Assembly: GCF_019597925.1 (NCBI RefSeq)
Contig: NZ_CP080442.1
Coordinates: forward strand, 3,080,001 to 3,144,000
Direction: 5' to 3'
Source of the DNA: [Clostridium] scindens
Lineage (GTDB): Bacteria > Bacillota > Clostridia > Lachnospirales > Lachnospiraceae
Length of the DNA: 64,000 bases
In this document: piece after piece, positions 8,171-17,009 of the stretch
Position numbering within the stretch: position 1 is the stretch's first letter
How the letters are laid out: every line of letters begins with the position of its first letter
Notes under the pieces: model-generated
Database searches by the model: none
Told to the model about the DNA's origin: nothing
What the model saw: only the letters and a program-made list of their open reading frames with translations
Made by a program: the position numbers and the translations under genes

Positions 8171-8845
8171 TTACAGTAAATAGCCAAGCGCTATCAGCAG
8201 ATAACTATAGCCTATATTTTTTCTTACCTTTAAATACATAATTCCCGCCAGAATAGAAAATATCATGCAGGAGATGCCATTCCACACTTCGATCCCCACG
8301 CCTCTTGATACAAAGTGGAATCCACCCCAAGTCAGCGCCAGCAGCATGCCCCCAAAGGGAAAATTACTCTCTCTTCCCAGCAGCATCTCCGACGCCTTCT
8401 GTCCATATACAATAATCAGCAGGACAAGCCCCACTTCCAGCAAATAATAAAGATACTGGGAACAGAACTGGAACACATCCTTTCCCTTGGCTTCTCCGAT
8501 CACCTTCCATGTATGCCAATCCAGGAACGTCAATATCTTGCATCCCGCAAAGCAGGCCAGGGCAGCTGCCCAGTCCCTGGCAGCGATCTTCTCAGTCCGG
8601 CCTCCTATTCTTACAGGAAATCCATATTGCGTTCTTGTATATGCCAGCATTCCTATTATCACCGCCAGCCATACTGCTGCCGTTATGATACAGTGAACGC
8701 CTCTCTGGTGCGGCGTATAATTAAAGATATCAACGTTGAGCAGCCATCCATCTATCACAAATATAGTGAAATATTCCAGAAGAAATGCCAGGAATCCAAT
8801 CAGGCCGATCCAAAGATAATTTTTCCAGCTCGCTTCTTTTTTCAT
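8171..8845 (-). CDS. Integral membrane protein of unknown function
   Basis: A 224-aa protein with six to seven hydrophobic helices and little soluble sequence. Near the C-terminus LALTWGGFHF followed by NGISCMIFSILAGIMYL recalls the second and third motifs of CPBP-type membrane proteases. The first motif (paired glutamates) is not seen, so I do not assign that activity. It stands alone between the tRNA operon and a divergent RpiR gene. No partner is apparent. Confidence 0.7.
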   Translation of the reverse strand: MKKEASWKNYLWIGLIGFLAFLLEYFTIFVIDGWLLNVDIFNYTPHQRGVHCIITAAVWLAVIIGMLAYTRTQYGFPVRIGGRTEKIAARDWAAALACFAGCKILTFLDWHTWKVIGEAKGKDVFQFCSQYLYYLLEVGLVLLIIVYGQKASEMLLGRESNFPFGGMLLALTWGGFHFVSRGVGIEVWNGISCMIFSILAGIMYLKVRKNIGYSYLLIALGYLL

Positions 8846-8935
8846 GATGATTTTCCTGCCCCTTTACCCTTGGATAACTTGCTACCCATATACTAGCACT
8901 CCTGGTTCTGCCACACAACATAATATATCCTTCAA

Positions 8936-8964
8936 TTGATAAATAATTTATATTTTGTTATAAT
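8936..8964 (+). promoter_or_regulatory. Sigma-A promoter of the RpiR gene
   Basis: TTGATA, exactly 17 bp, then TATAAT, 30 bp before the start codon at 8994. A near-consensus site. Confidence 0.8.
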
Positions 8965-8993
8965 AAACAAAAATGTTCACGGAGGTCTTGACT

Positions 8994-9857
8994 ATGACAT
9001 CAGCCTTTCAGGATTTAATTAAAAATACCACCTTAACGAAAAAGGAAAGCCAGATTGCTGATTATGTTCTCAACAATTTCAGGGAAGTATGCTTTATGAC
9101 CTCGACTGAATTGGCTGAAAAACTGCAGATAAGCCATTCCTCCGTCATCCGTTTCACAAAGGATCTCGGCTATTCCGGCTATACGGAATTCCAGCGTGCA
9201 ATCAGGGCACAGTACAACGACTATATTGACAATCATTCTGATGCGCCAACGATACCTACCGTCAAACTGACGCAGAGCCTGGAGAAACTGACCGGCGCAA
9301 GCATCCGGGAAGCCGTATATGAGACTACTTGCAACAATTTACAGTCTGTCATTATGCATAGTCCATCGGATCTATTTGAAAATGCAAGCGACGCCATCAT
9401 AGCCGCCCAGTCAAAATATATCGTCGGCTCCAGGGGATGTGCCGCATCCTCCGCGTTCCTTTCCATCATATTAAAGGATACCTTGCCGATGGTATTTGCA
9501 GAGCCCGCAGGCATTATGAATACGTTCGATTTTCTGTCCGACATCAGCCGAAAAGACTGTCTGATCGCAATCAGTTACCCACGCTATTCCAAACTTACTT
9601 ATCTTGCAGTAGAGATGGCTGCCAAGGCAAAGGCCACCATCATCGTATTAACGGATACGCCCACGGCTCCTCTTGCCCGCTATGCAGACTATCTCCTTAC
9701 AAATTCCGTGGATTCCCTCGCGTTTTTCAATTCGCAGATTCCTGCCCTGTTCACAGCGGAATTATTGTGCACATACATCTGCAAAAAAATAGGAAATAAA
9801 AACGAGGAGAAGCTGAGGCTGATTGACAGATTTACCTCCGCACTGGAACTGTACTAG
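8994..9857 (+). CDS. RpiR/MurR-family transcriptional regulator with SIS domain
   Basis: A 287-aa regulator. The N-terminal HTH_6 domain (residues ~1-75) has the family pattern LTKKESQIADYVLNN and SHSSVIRFTKDLGYSGYTEF. A SIS sugar-phosphate-binding domain spans ~120-260, with DCLIAISYPRYSK and ATIIVLTDTPTAPLA. The start at 8994 is chosen for GGAGG 8 bases upstream; a further in-frame ATG at 8973 lies ahead of that site. It is convergent with the symporter gene, and the pair shares a terminator. It may control the symporter/aminotransferase operon. The effector is not deducible. Confidence 0.9.
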   Translation: MTSAFQDLIKNTTLTKKESQIADYVLNNFREVCFMTSTELAEKLQISHSSVIRFTKDLGYSGYTEFQRAIRAQYNDYIDNHSDAPTIPTVKLTQSLEKLTGASIREAVYETTCNNLQSVIMHSPSDLFENASDAIIAAQSKYIVGSRGCAASSAFLSIILKDTLPMVFAEPAGIMNTFDFLSDISRKDCLIAISYPRYSKLTYLAVEMAAKAKATIIVLTDTPTAPLARYADYLLTNSVDSLAFFNSQIPALFTAELLCTYICKKIGNKNEEKLRLIDRFTSALELY

Positions 9858-9880
9858 ATTCTTTACAATAACGACAGGAA

Positions 9881-9914
9881 AGAGCAGGCGCGCAGTGATC
9901 AGCGCGTCTGCTCT
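9881..9914. terminator. Bidirectional terminator between RpiR gene and symporter
   Basis: AGAGCAGGCGCGC pairs with GCGCGTCTGCTCT (one mismatch) and is flanked by A/T-rich runs on both sides. It sits between two convergent genes. Confidence 0.8.
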
Positions 9915-9923
9915 TCTTTGCTT

Positions 9924-11144
9924 CTATTTATCATAGATGGCTATATCCGTCTTATTTAACTGGCAGGATACTACCGTAGTGCCAACCAGATCGCTGGTGT
10001 TATTCAGCACCGTATGAGCCGGATCGATCGCCGGCCAGATTGCCGCCAGGATAGGAATCAAGGAAAGCGGCATGCCCATCGTTTCAAGAAGCACCGTAGA
10101 CATGACGATTCCCGCTCCCTTTACTCCTGCTGCGCCTACAGACAGGATGATTCCAAGGAAGATGAACTGGACGACTCTGCCAGGCGTAATCGCGAATCCA
10201 TAAAGATTGGACGCAAAGATACAGCAAAGTCCGATAAATAATGAAAATCCATTCATACCGCAAGTATTGCCAAGCGGCAGGGTAAATCCATAGATATTCT
10301 CTGGGATTCCCAGCTTCTCCTGTGCCGTCTTGATCGAGACCGGAAGCGTTGCGGCAGAAGATGTGGTGGAGGCTGCCACGATTATTGGCTCGACAATCTT
10401 CTTCATAAACCGAAGCGGCTGTAGTTTCGCAAGGAATTTGATGATTACTGGATATAATACAATCAGGACTATAATCGCGCATACATAATCCGTCACGATG
10501 AACACCAGCACTTCTTTCATAGTAGAGCCGCTAATCGTCGCTACCATCGTCGCCATAAGGGAGGCAATTCCAATCGGCGAGAATGCCATCACAAATTCCG
10601 TGATCTTCAGCATTGCTTCGCTCCCCTGGTCAATCACCTTGATCAGCAGTTCCGCTTTCTGCCCCAGCGCAAGAAGGGCGACTCCTAAGAAAATCGCAAA
10701 TATAATAATCTGAAGCATGTTTGCTTCCTGCATGGACTGCACGATATTCTCCGGCACCCACGAAATGATATTATCAATGAAGCTATAGGATACGCTCTCA
10801 ACTTCTGCCGACGCATCCAAGAATTCCGTCGTCCCTCTTCCCGGCTGCACGATGAACCCGGCCAGGACTCCGATACATGCCGTAATTCCAGAAGTAACAA
10901 TGATATATAATATAAATCTTAATCCGACCGTATATAACTGCTTGATGTCGCCCATCTTGCAGACGCCACTGGTAATGCTAAAAAATACCAGCGGAACCAT
11001 CAGCATTTTCAAAAGCCTTAGGAATATATCCCCCAACGGTTTCAAAGTATCGGCTGCCTTTGGCGAGATGAACCCGATAGCCAGGCCGATCACGATACCG
11101 ATCAATATCTTTTTCCCCAATGATAATTTTCTTAATTTCCCCAT
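9924..11144 (-). CDS. DAACS-family sodium/proton:dicarboxylate or amino-acid symporter
   Basis: A 406-aa transporter of the GltP/DctA/SstT family. Evidence is the N-terminal LGKKILIGIVIGLAIG, the serine-rich re-entrant loop AASTTSSAATLP near residue 255, and the NTCGMNG motif near residue 285 that corresponds to the family's N-M-D/N-G substrate/cation site. Roughly eight membrane helices and two hairpins are expected. It lies 12 bp downstream of a PLP enzyme, so the operon probably imports an amino acid or dicarboxylate that the enzyme acts on. The substrate is not fixed by the sequence. Confidence 0.9.
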   Translation of the reverse strand: MGKLRKLSLGKKILIGIVIGLAIGFISPKAADTLKPLGDIFLRLLKMLMVPLVFFSITSGVCKMGDIKQLYTVGLRFILYIIVTSGITACIGVLAGFIVQPGRGTTEFLDASAEVESVSYSFIDNIISWVPENIVQSMQEANMLQIIIFAIFLGVALLALGQKAELLIKVIDQGSEAMLKITEFVMAFSPIGIASLMATMVATISGSTMKEVLVFIVTDYVCAIIVLIVLYPVIIKFLAKLQPLRFMKKIVEPIIVAASTTSSAATLPVSIKTAQEKLGIPENIYGFTLPLGNTCGMNGFSLFIGLCCIFASNLYGFAITPGRVVQFIFLGIILSVGAAGVKGAGIVMSTVLLETMGMPLSLIPILAAIWPAIDPAHTVLNNTSDLVGTTVVSCQLNKTDIAIYDK

Positions 11145-11156
11145 GTCTCTTCCTCC

Positions 11157-12443
11157 TTAACCTGCATATTCTCTGGCTATCTCGCCGGTTATTTTCAGGA
11201 ACTTATCAATGTCTTCCGTTCCGTGGCAATGCAATGGAGATACCCGGATCGCCCCTGTAAGTCCCAATGCTTCTACAATTCGTTTGGAATATATGCTTGT
11301 ATTGATCCGTTCGTAGACCGTAACGCCCCGCTTCTGGTATTCGGCTACGCACTGTGTATAATCTATATTGTCGATTCCAATTGCCGCAATCAGATCTCTG
11401 CAAGTGAGGTCTTGCGTATCCGTATATATATGTACGCCTTCTATATGCCGAAGCCCGGGAATCTCCTCGGTTCCTTCCAGCATATGGTATAAAAGCGCTC
11501 TTTCCTGGAGATGGATTCTCCTCATTCCTTCCTTATATAATGCCTTTCGGTCATCGCTATCTATAAAATGCTTCCCAATACTGCATACATAATTGATAAT
11601 TTCCATCGCCGCCGCAAAATTTCCCGGAGAACAGGTGCCAAGCTCGAACGTCTTCTGTTCTTTTGCCAGCAGCCGGTGATGCGGCATATTGGCCACGCGA
11701 TCTGAGACATAGGCAAATCCGCATCCCCGTACTCCAAAGAATTTATAAGGCGCAAAATTCATTCCGTCTATCTGCAGCTTATCTACATCCATCGTGCAGT
11801 GCGGCGCGTGCTGAACCGCATCGCTGATGATATAGATATCCGGGTTGATCTGTCTGGCTCTTCTGGCGATCTCTTCCAGATCCATAATCGTACCCGATAT
11901 ATTTGACGCTGCCATAATGCTCAGAAGGCAGGTATCCTGATCGATATACTTTACCACTTCGTCCGGGTCTATTCCTCCCGTCTCATGATTTGCAGGAACG
12001 ACCCGCATTTCTTTTCCCGTCTTCCGGCAGTAGTATTCCATCGCATCGTAGGATGACGGATGTTCGATAGCGGATGTAACGGCATTTTTGCCTCCCGTGT
12101 TCTCCATGATAATGCCAACCATCTGGAACATGGTCTGCGAGGCGGTAAGTTCCGTCATTAACGCGCCGCTTTTCGCTCCGAAGATGATTTCCAGAATCTC
12201 TCTGGCGCCCTCCTTTGCCAGTTCCTTCAAGCCCATGCCCCTCGCATGAATCCTCTCCGGACAGTCAGGGAACATTTCCAGTTCCGCCTTTGCCTCTACG
12301 CAGCTTCTCAGCCGCAATGACCCGCCGGAGTTGTCAAAAAATAACCGCTCTCCATACTTAGGATCACCATCTGGATAGCAGAACCTGCCTTTTAGTTCTT
12401 TCTGGAATGATTCATCAAATAAAATTCCTTTTGTTTCGTCCAT
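11157..12443 (-). CDS. Class V aminotransferase / cysteine-desulfurase-like PLP enzyme
   Basis: A 428-aa fold-type I PLP enzyme. The cofactor Asp lies in IISDAVQHAPH and the Schiff-base Lys in MNFAPYKFFGVRGCG. The NifS/Csd/kynureninase-like core is otherwise intact. The active-site loop Cys of a NifS desulfurase is not evident, and no IscU-type scaffold is nearby, so a role in Fe-S assembly is unlikely. A C-S or other lyase, or a transaminase acting on the substrate of the adjacent symporter, is more plausible. The order PLP enzyme then symporter suggests one transcript. Confidence 0.8.
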   Translation of the reverse strand: MDETKGILFDESFQKELKGRFCYPDGDPKYGERLFFDNSGGSLRLRSCVEAKAELEMFPDCPERIHARGMGLKELAKEGAREILEIIFGAKSGALMTELTASQTMFQMVGIIMENTGGKNAVTSAIEHPSSYDAMEYYCRKTGKEMRVVPANHETGGIDPDEVVKYIDQDTCLLSIMAASNISGTIMDLEEIARRARQINPDIYIISDAVQHAPHCTMDVDKLQIDGMNFAPYKFFGVRGCGFAYVSDRVANMPHHRLLAKEQKTFELGTCSPGNFAAAMEIINYVCSIGKHFIDSDDRKALYKEGMRRIHLQERALLYHMLEGTEEIPGLRHIEGVHIYTDTQDLTCRDLIAAIGIDNIDYTQCVAEYQKRGVTVYERINTSIYSKRIVEALGLTGAIRVSPLHCHGTEDIDKFLKITGEIAREYAG

Positions 12444-12483
12444 AATATCTCCCTTCTTTTAAACATATTTGTTTTTTTCTTAA

Positions 12484-12496
12484 ATATCCCGGATAT
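12484..12496. promoter_or_regulatory. Palindrome ATATCC-C-GGATAT upstream of the PLP enzyme/symporter operon
   Basis: A perfect 6-bp inverted repeat with one central base lies in the AT-rich leader 41 bp before the start codon. It is a candidate operator, with the RpiR regulator at 8994 a possible binder. No second copy was found near the RpiR promoter, so this is weak. Confidence 0.3.
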
Positions 12497-12570
12497 ATTT
12501 GTTTATAATATTTATAGCATATTGTTGGCTTTTTTTCAATATAAAAAAATAATATTGTCTATTTTGACAT

Positions 12571-12624
12571 AAAAAAAGATGCTATACGCTCTATCCGGTC
12601 AATGGAGCATATAGCATTCTTTTA
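12571..12624 (-). terminator. Terminator after the iron alcohol dehydrogenase gene
   Basis: ATGCTATATGCTC pairs with GAGCGTATAGCAT around a 12-base loop, followed on the minus strand by seven T. It ends the LysR-linked catabolic operon. Confidence 0.8.
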
Positions 12625-12626
12625 TT

Positions 12627-13799
12627 CTAATAGGCCAGACGTATAAATTCCAGCAGTTCTTCCTCGTTTTCCAAGGGTTTAAACCATGCTTTCGTGTCAA
12701 CAGCCCCAAACAATGCGTGCGCTGCTTCAGGAAGGACTTCCGCCTCCACCTTGTTCTTAAGGCCTGACAGCCTGGTCGGAAGGCCCAGTTCCTCCACAAA
12801 CTCTTCGTATTTGGCAATCGCCTGCCTTGCGATCGTGAATTCATCCTGGTTTCCGTCGATTCCCCATACGTTTCTTCCCCACCTTGCATATCTCGGGGCC
12901 GTCGCATCATTCAGGGAATACTTAAACCATGCCAGAGAGACAATCGCGATTCCCGCACCATGAGGAAGGCTGAAATATCCACTCAGCATCTTCTCTGTGG
13001 AATGGAGATTCCCGACAAAATCGCGTCCCTGATCCGCAAGGTGCGTGATTGCCAGTTCCGCCGCCCACAGAAGCTGCGCCCTCGACTCGTAATCCTTCGG
13101 ACACATCATGACTTTCCGGCCATGCTCGATGCAAGTCTTCTGGAGAATCTCGGAGAATCCATCCTGGATGCTTCCCAGGCTGTTGCTGAAATATCCCTCG
13201 TAAGAATGGCTCATAATATCCACAATCCCGCAGGCCGTCTGGAATGGCGGCACGGAAAAGGTATAGGACGGATTGGCAAACACTGCCGCAGGCCTTACTA
13301 GATTCGTCCGATAGTCCATTTTCTTATGCTCCTCGTAATTGGCCATTACGGTTACATTGGACACTTCCGAACCACTGGCAGCTATGGTGGGAACCGTAAT
13401 AATGGGGAGCGCTTTTGTTACTTCCGCCTTCCCTTCATAGAAGTCCCAGCAGCTGCCGTCATGGAACACAGAAAAGCTCATTGCCTTTGCGGAATCTATG
13501 GTGCTGCCCCCGCCCAAGGCTACGATGCAGTCGGCCTCTGCCTCCTTGCACAGTAACACTGCCTTATCTACCGTAGAATGTCTGGGATTTGGCTCAATGC
13601 CCGTAAACTCCGTCACCTCAATCCCGTTATCTTTGCACAGCGCATACAGATAGTCATATGCGCCCGTAGCCTTTGCCGGAATCTCATCATACAGGAAGAA
13701 GAGCCTCTTCCCATATTTTAAGACTGTTTCCGGCAGATCTTTTAATACGCCTTTTCCAAAATGAATCTCTGTCGCCAGATGAAACTTAAACTCTACCAT
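12627..13799 (-). CDS. Iron-containing alcohol dehydrogenase (butanol dehydrogenase-like)
   Basis: A 390-aa group III alcohol dehydrogenase. The nucleotide-binding motif is ALGGGSTIDSAKA near residue 100, metal-ligand regions are CGIVDIMSHSYEG and YFSLPHGAGIAI, and length is normal. It would interconvert an aldehyde or ketone and an alcohol with NAD(P)H. It is the last gene of the block MFS carrier, second iron ADH, flavin reductase, this ADH, all on the minus strand with short gaps. It probably acts on a product or substrate of that pathway. Confidence 0.9.
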   Translation of the reverse strand: MVEFKFHLATEIHFGKGVLKDLPETVLKYGKRLFFLYDEIPAKATGAYDYLYALCKDNGIEVTEFTGIEPNPRHSTVDKAVLLCKEAEADCIVALGGGSTIDSAKAMSFSVFHDGSCWDFYEGKAEVTKALPIITVPTIAASGSEVSNVTVMANYEEHKKMDYRTNLVRPAAVFANPSYTFSVPPFQTACGIVDIMSHSYEGYFSNSLGSIQDGFSEILQKTCIEHGRKVMMCPKDYESRAQLLWAAELAITHLADQGRDFVGNLHSTEKMLSGYFSLPHGAGIAIVSLAWFKYSLNDATAPRYARWGRNVWGIDGNQDEFTIARQAIAKYEEFVEELGLPTRLSGLKNKVEAEVLPEAAHALFGAVDTKAWFKPLENEEELLEFIRLAY

Positions 13800-13839
13800 T
13801 TTTCCTCCTTTTACTGCTTCCTTATTATATAAATACTGC

Positions 13840-15831
13840 TTATAACTTCCTTGTTATTTCGTATGCCGCGCCAATCTGCGTAGTAATGCTTCCAATGCCG
13901 TTGCCCGCTACAATATCAAAGGTCTCGATTCCACAGCCGTTCAATTCCTTGCAGATGGACGGTCTCGCACGAAAGCCGATGGCTATGATCACGTCATCAG
14001 CCTCGATCTCCTTTTGATTGCCATCCTTATCCAGCACCACGGCCCCCTTATCCGTGATACGGTCAAGCCTGTGGCCCATCAATTTCTCAACATGGTTTCT
14101 GGAAAGCAGTTCATTGAGCATATCCCTTACCCAGAACGGAACTCCGTTGGGATCGTTGGCGCAGATATCGTCAAGCGCTTCTACCAGGTATACTTCTTTG
14201 CCTTCTGCCCCCATATCATATGCCATCTCCGCGCCTACCAGTCCGCCGCCTACGATGACTACCTTCTGCCCCGCTTCCTTCTTGCCCAAAAGGATATCCG
14301 TGCATGCCACTGCCTTCTTCGAATCGATCCCTTCAATAGCGCGGGGCATCAGCGGCTCGGAGCCAATGGCAAAGATGACGGTGTCCGCGCCGCTTGCCTT
14401 CAGCAGTTCCGGCGTTGCCTCCGTATTCATCCTTACTCTCACCCCAAGATCCTTCAGTTCGCCAATATACCATTCATTCAGCGCCCGAATGCTGCCCTTG
14501 AAGGAATGCACCCCTGCATCAAAGAGACGGCCGCCCAGCTTATCCGCTCTCTCCAGCAGTTCTACCTCATGTCCGCGGGCTGCGGCATTTCGCGCCGCTT
14601 CCATGCCGCAGACGCCTCCGCCAACCACCACCACATGCTTCGGCTGAACCGCTTTCGTCATTCCATACAGGCCTTCCTTCATTCCCTGCGGATTCACGGT
14701 GCAGGTGGCAGAGCCTTTGTTGAACGCAGAGGCCATACAGTTGCCGCAGGCAATGCAGGGACGGATTTTTTCCGGTCTTCCCATCTGCAGCTTCTTGACA
14801 TAATATGGATCTGCTAGGGACGCTCTTCCAAGAGCCACGCCATCCGTCTCGTTGTTTCTGACTGCCTCCTCGCACAGATTGGGATCGTCCATCCGTCCCG
14901 CCGTAAATACCGGGATAGACACAGCCTCCTTCAGCCTTTTTGAAAGATACAGGTTATATCCTTTCGGAATATAGGCCGGAGCTACGCAGTAATAGAAGGA
15001 ATCGTAGATTCCAGAGTTCACATCCAGCATATCATATCCAAAACGCTCCAGCAGTTTCGCAATTTCCACCGCCTCTTCGATGGTTCTTCCTGCCTCCTCG
15101 GTTCCGTCGATAGATGCCTGGTTAAATCCTTTGATGTAGGATTTCATTCCCATCCTCATAGCAACCGGGAAGTCCTGCCCGCATTCAGCCTTGATCCCTT
15201 CCACAATCTTACGGGCGCATGTCAGACGCTTTTCCAGGGTCCCCCCATACTCATCGTCCCGCTGGTTGGATATCTCCATGGCCATCTGGTCCAGCAGGTA
15301 TCCCCAATGCATGGCGTGAACCTCCACGCCATCGAACCCGGCTTCCTTTGCCATTTTGGCAGTCTTGATCATATATCCTATCTTCGTCTCAATCTCTTCT
15401 GCCGTCAGCACGCCGGTAATCTCGGAAGGATCCGCATATCTAGGAATTGGGGATGGCGCTTTCTGGCCAGGCCTCATGCGCCCATGCCCGAATCCAATCT
15501 GCATGAAGGTCTTCGCCCCGTAATAGTGAATGCGTTCCACCAGCCTGCATGCGCTCTCCCGCCATTTGCCAGGAGCGTAAGACGGCGGAACAACGCCGTC
15601 AATCAGATTCGGCTTATCGGTCTCCATATCCACAATGACGCTTCCCAGCACGATCAGCCCAAATCCTCCCCGAGCCCGCTCCAGATAATACTCGATAGTG
15701 TTATCCCTATATTCGCCGCGGGTACCGCCCATATCTCCGGTACCCATGGCTGCCACAGAAAAGCGATTCTTTAGCGTAAGCCTGTTTCCTATCTTAATCG
15801 GTGAAAATAAATGTTCATATGTATTTCCCAT
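13840..15831 (-). CDS. Old-yellow-enzyme-type flavin/Fe-S NAD(P)H-dependent enoate reductase
   Basis: A 663-aa protein with the 2,4-dienoyl-CoA reductase/BaiCD/BaiH architecture. An N-terminal FMN TIM barrel (residues ~1-360; GFDGVEVHAMHWGYLLDQ) is followed by a Cys cluster CIACGNC with a further Cys at SATCTVNP for a [4Fe-4S] centre. FAD and NAD(P)-binding folds come last (VVVVGGGVCGMEAA and VVIVGGGLVGAEMA). It would reduce an activated carbon-carbon double bond. The start was placed at 15831 because AAGGAG lies upstream and the next Met gives the usual NTYEHLFSPIKIGN N-terminus. Flanking iron ADHs and an MFS carrier suggest anaerobic reductive catabolism of an imported small molecule. Steroid, bile-acid or phenylpropenoate substrates are possible but not shown. 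Confidence 0.88.
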   Translation of the reverse strand: MGNTYEHLFSPIKIGNRLTLKNRFSVAAMGTGDMGGTRGEYRDNTIEYYLERARGGFGLIVLGSVIVDMETDKPNLIDGVVPPSYAPGKWRESACRLVERIHYYGAKTFMQIGFGHGRMRPGQKAPSPIPRYADPSEITGVLTAEEIETKIGYMIKTAKMAKEAGFDGVEVHAMHWGYLLDQMAMEISNQRDDEYGGTLEKRLTCARKIVEGIKAECGQDFPVAMRMGMKSYIKGFNQASIDGTEEAGRTIEEAVEIAKLLERFGYDMLDVNSGIYDSFYYCVAPAYIPKGYNLYLSKRLKEAVSIPVFTAGRMDDPNLCEEAVRNNETDGVALGRASLADPYYVKKLQMGRPEKIRPCIACGNCMASAFNKGSATCTVNPQGMKEGLYGMTKAVQPKHVVVVGGGVCGMEAARNAAARGHEVELLERADKLGGRLFDAGVHSFKGSIRALNEWYIGELKDLGVRVRMNTEATPELLKASGADTVIFAIGSEPLMPRAIEGIDSKKAVACTDILLGKKEAGQKVVIVGGGLVGAEMAYDMGAEGKEVYLVEALDDICANDPNGVPFWVRDMLNELLSRNHVEKLMGHRLDRITDKGAVVLDKDGNQKEIEADDVIIAIGFRARPSICKELNGCGIETFDIVAGNGIGSITTQIGAAYEITRKL

Positions 15832-15846
15832 AATTGCCACTCCTTC

Positions 15847-16995
15847 TTAATCCTTGATGTATGCTGCCAGAGAGGTCCTGAACAGTTGGTAAATATCTTC
15901 TCTTGTCAATTCTTCCGGATTCGCTTCCAGACGCCAAGTCTGCTGTTTCATAAACATATCCGTCCATTTCTGGATCTCTTCTTCTGTCACCTCAATCTGT
16001 ACATCCCGGTTGGTAAGCTTCCTCACATAGTCTGCAAAGTCAGAGGTATCCTTGAATCCGCAAGCCTCCACGATTGGCTGTACCAACGACTGGTCTTTGA
16101 AGGATTTGAGATATTCCCCGAGGAAGATTCCGCAGGCAAGCCCATGGCATACATGCTTATACTGGGACAGCGGATATCCAAGACCATGGGGCACCGTGGT
16201 GCAGGATTGCATGAACGACACGCCCTGCATCAATGAATGAGCGCTCATCTTATCATACTGCTCTTCTGACAGCGTGTTATTTAGCAGGTCATCTTTGAAC
16301 TCGGCAAACAGCGCGAATGCCGCATTGGAGATTGCCCGGTTCATCACATTGGCGTCCTTGTGCAGGCATCCTTCCACGCCATGTGCCAGCGCATCGATCG
16401 CTCCGGTATCCAGAAGGAATAATGGGGCGTCTTCCAGATATCTTGGGTCCACAAAGGATATCTCCGGATAGAGCCACATATTCATAGACTCTTTTGTATC
16501 CTTATCTGCCCTGGTAAGCACGGCGCCGCCGGTTACCTCGGAGCCTGTTCCTGCTGTGGTAGGGATGGTAAACACCGGAATATCGCACATATTCTTATAG
16601 TTGTTCAGCAATTTTCCTGGCCAGAAAAAGATCTCATATGCATCGCCCGGCCCGTCATTGATATACTGGGTCAAAGCCTTTGCGGCATCCATTGCCGAGC
16701 CTCCGCCTACTCCGAATACGAAGTCCGGAACAAATCCATCCAGTTTCTCATGCATAGATACGATATTCTCTACCGGAGGGTTTTCCATCACGTCGTCAAG
16801 GACGACATACTCTACCCCCAGGCCTTCAAAGACCTCTTTCAGATCTTCCAGGGCAATATTCCTGCAGCCTTCTACAAATCTGCTGGTGACGATGACTGCC
16901 TTCTTTCCGAACTCTTCCAGCTTATCTGCATTTTCCTTTAAGCAGTTTCTCCCATAATAGATACACGTCTGCGTGTCATAACGAAATGATTTCAT
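15847..16995 (-). CDS. Iron-containing alcohol dehydrogenase (second copy)
   Basis: A 382-aa group III dehydrogenase. It has GVGGGSAMDAAKA near residue 95, metal-site segments LLDTGAIDALAHGVEG and TVPHGLGYPLSQ, and KHVCHGLACGIFL. The start at 16995 leaves 8 bases after a strong GGAGG; an ATG two codons upstream is too close to it. It differs clearly from the ADH at 12627, so the two may act on different steps or enantiomers. It lies between the MFS carrier and the flavin reductase. Confidence 0.9.
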   Translation of the reverse strand: MKSFRYDTQTCIYYGRNCLKENADKLEEFGKKAVIVTSRFVEGCRNIALEDLKEVFEGLGVEYVVLDDVMENPPVENIVSMHEKLDGFVPDFVFGVGGGSAMDAAKALTQYINDGPGDAYEIFFWPGKLLNNYKNMCDIPVFTIPTTAGTGSEVTGGAVLTRADKDTKESMNMWLYPEISFVDPRYLEDAPLFLLDTGAIDALAHGVEGCLHKDANVMNRAISNAAFALFAEFKDDLLNNTLSEEQYDKMSAHSLMQGVSFMQSCTTVPHGLGYPLSQYKHVCHGLACGIFLGEYLKSFKDQSLVQPIVEACGFKDTSDFADYVRKLTNRDVQIEVTEEEIQKWTDMFMKQQTWRLEANPEELTREDIYQLFRTSLAAYIKD

Positions 16996-17009
16996 AATCA
17001 TAACCTCCT

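Noticed and set aside
8171..8845. CPBP-family bacteriocin-immunity/CAAX protease.
   Set aside because: The paired-glutamate motif is absent, so only a general membrane protein call is supported.
11157..12443. A NifS/IscS-type Fe-S assembly cysteine desulfurase.
   Set aside because: No active-site Cys loop was recognised and no scaffold gene is nearby; linkage is to a DAACS symporter.
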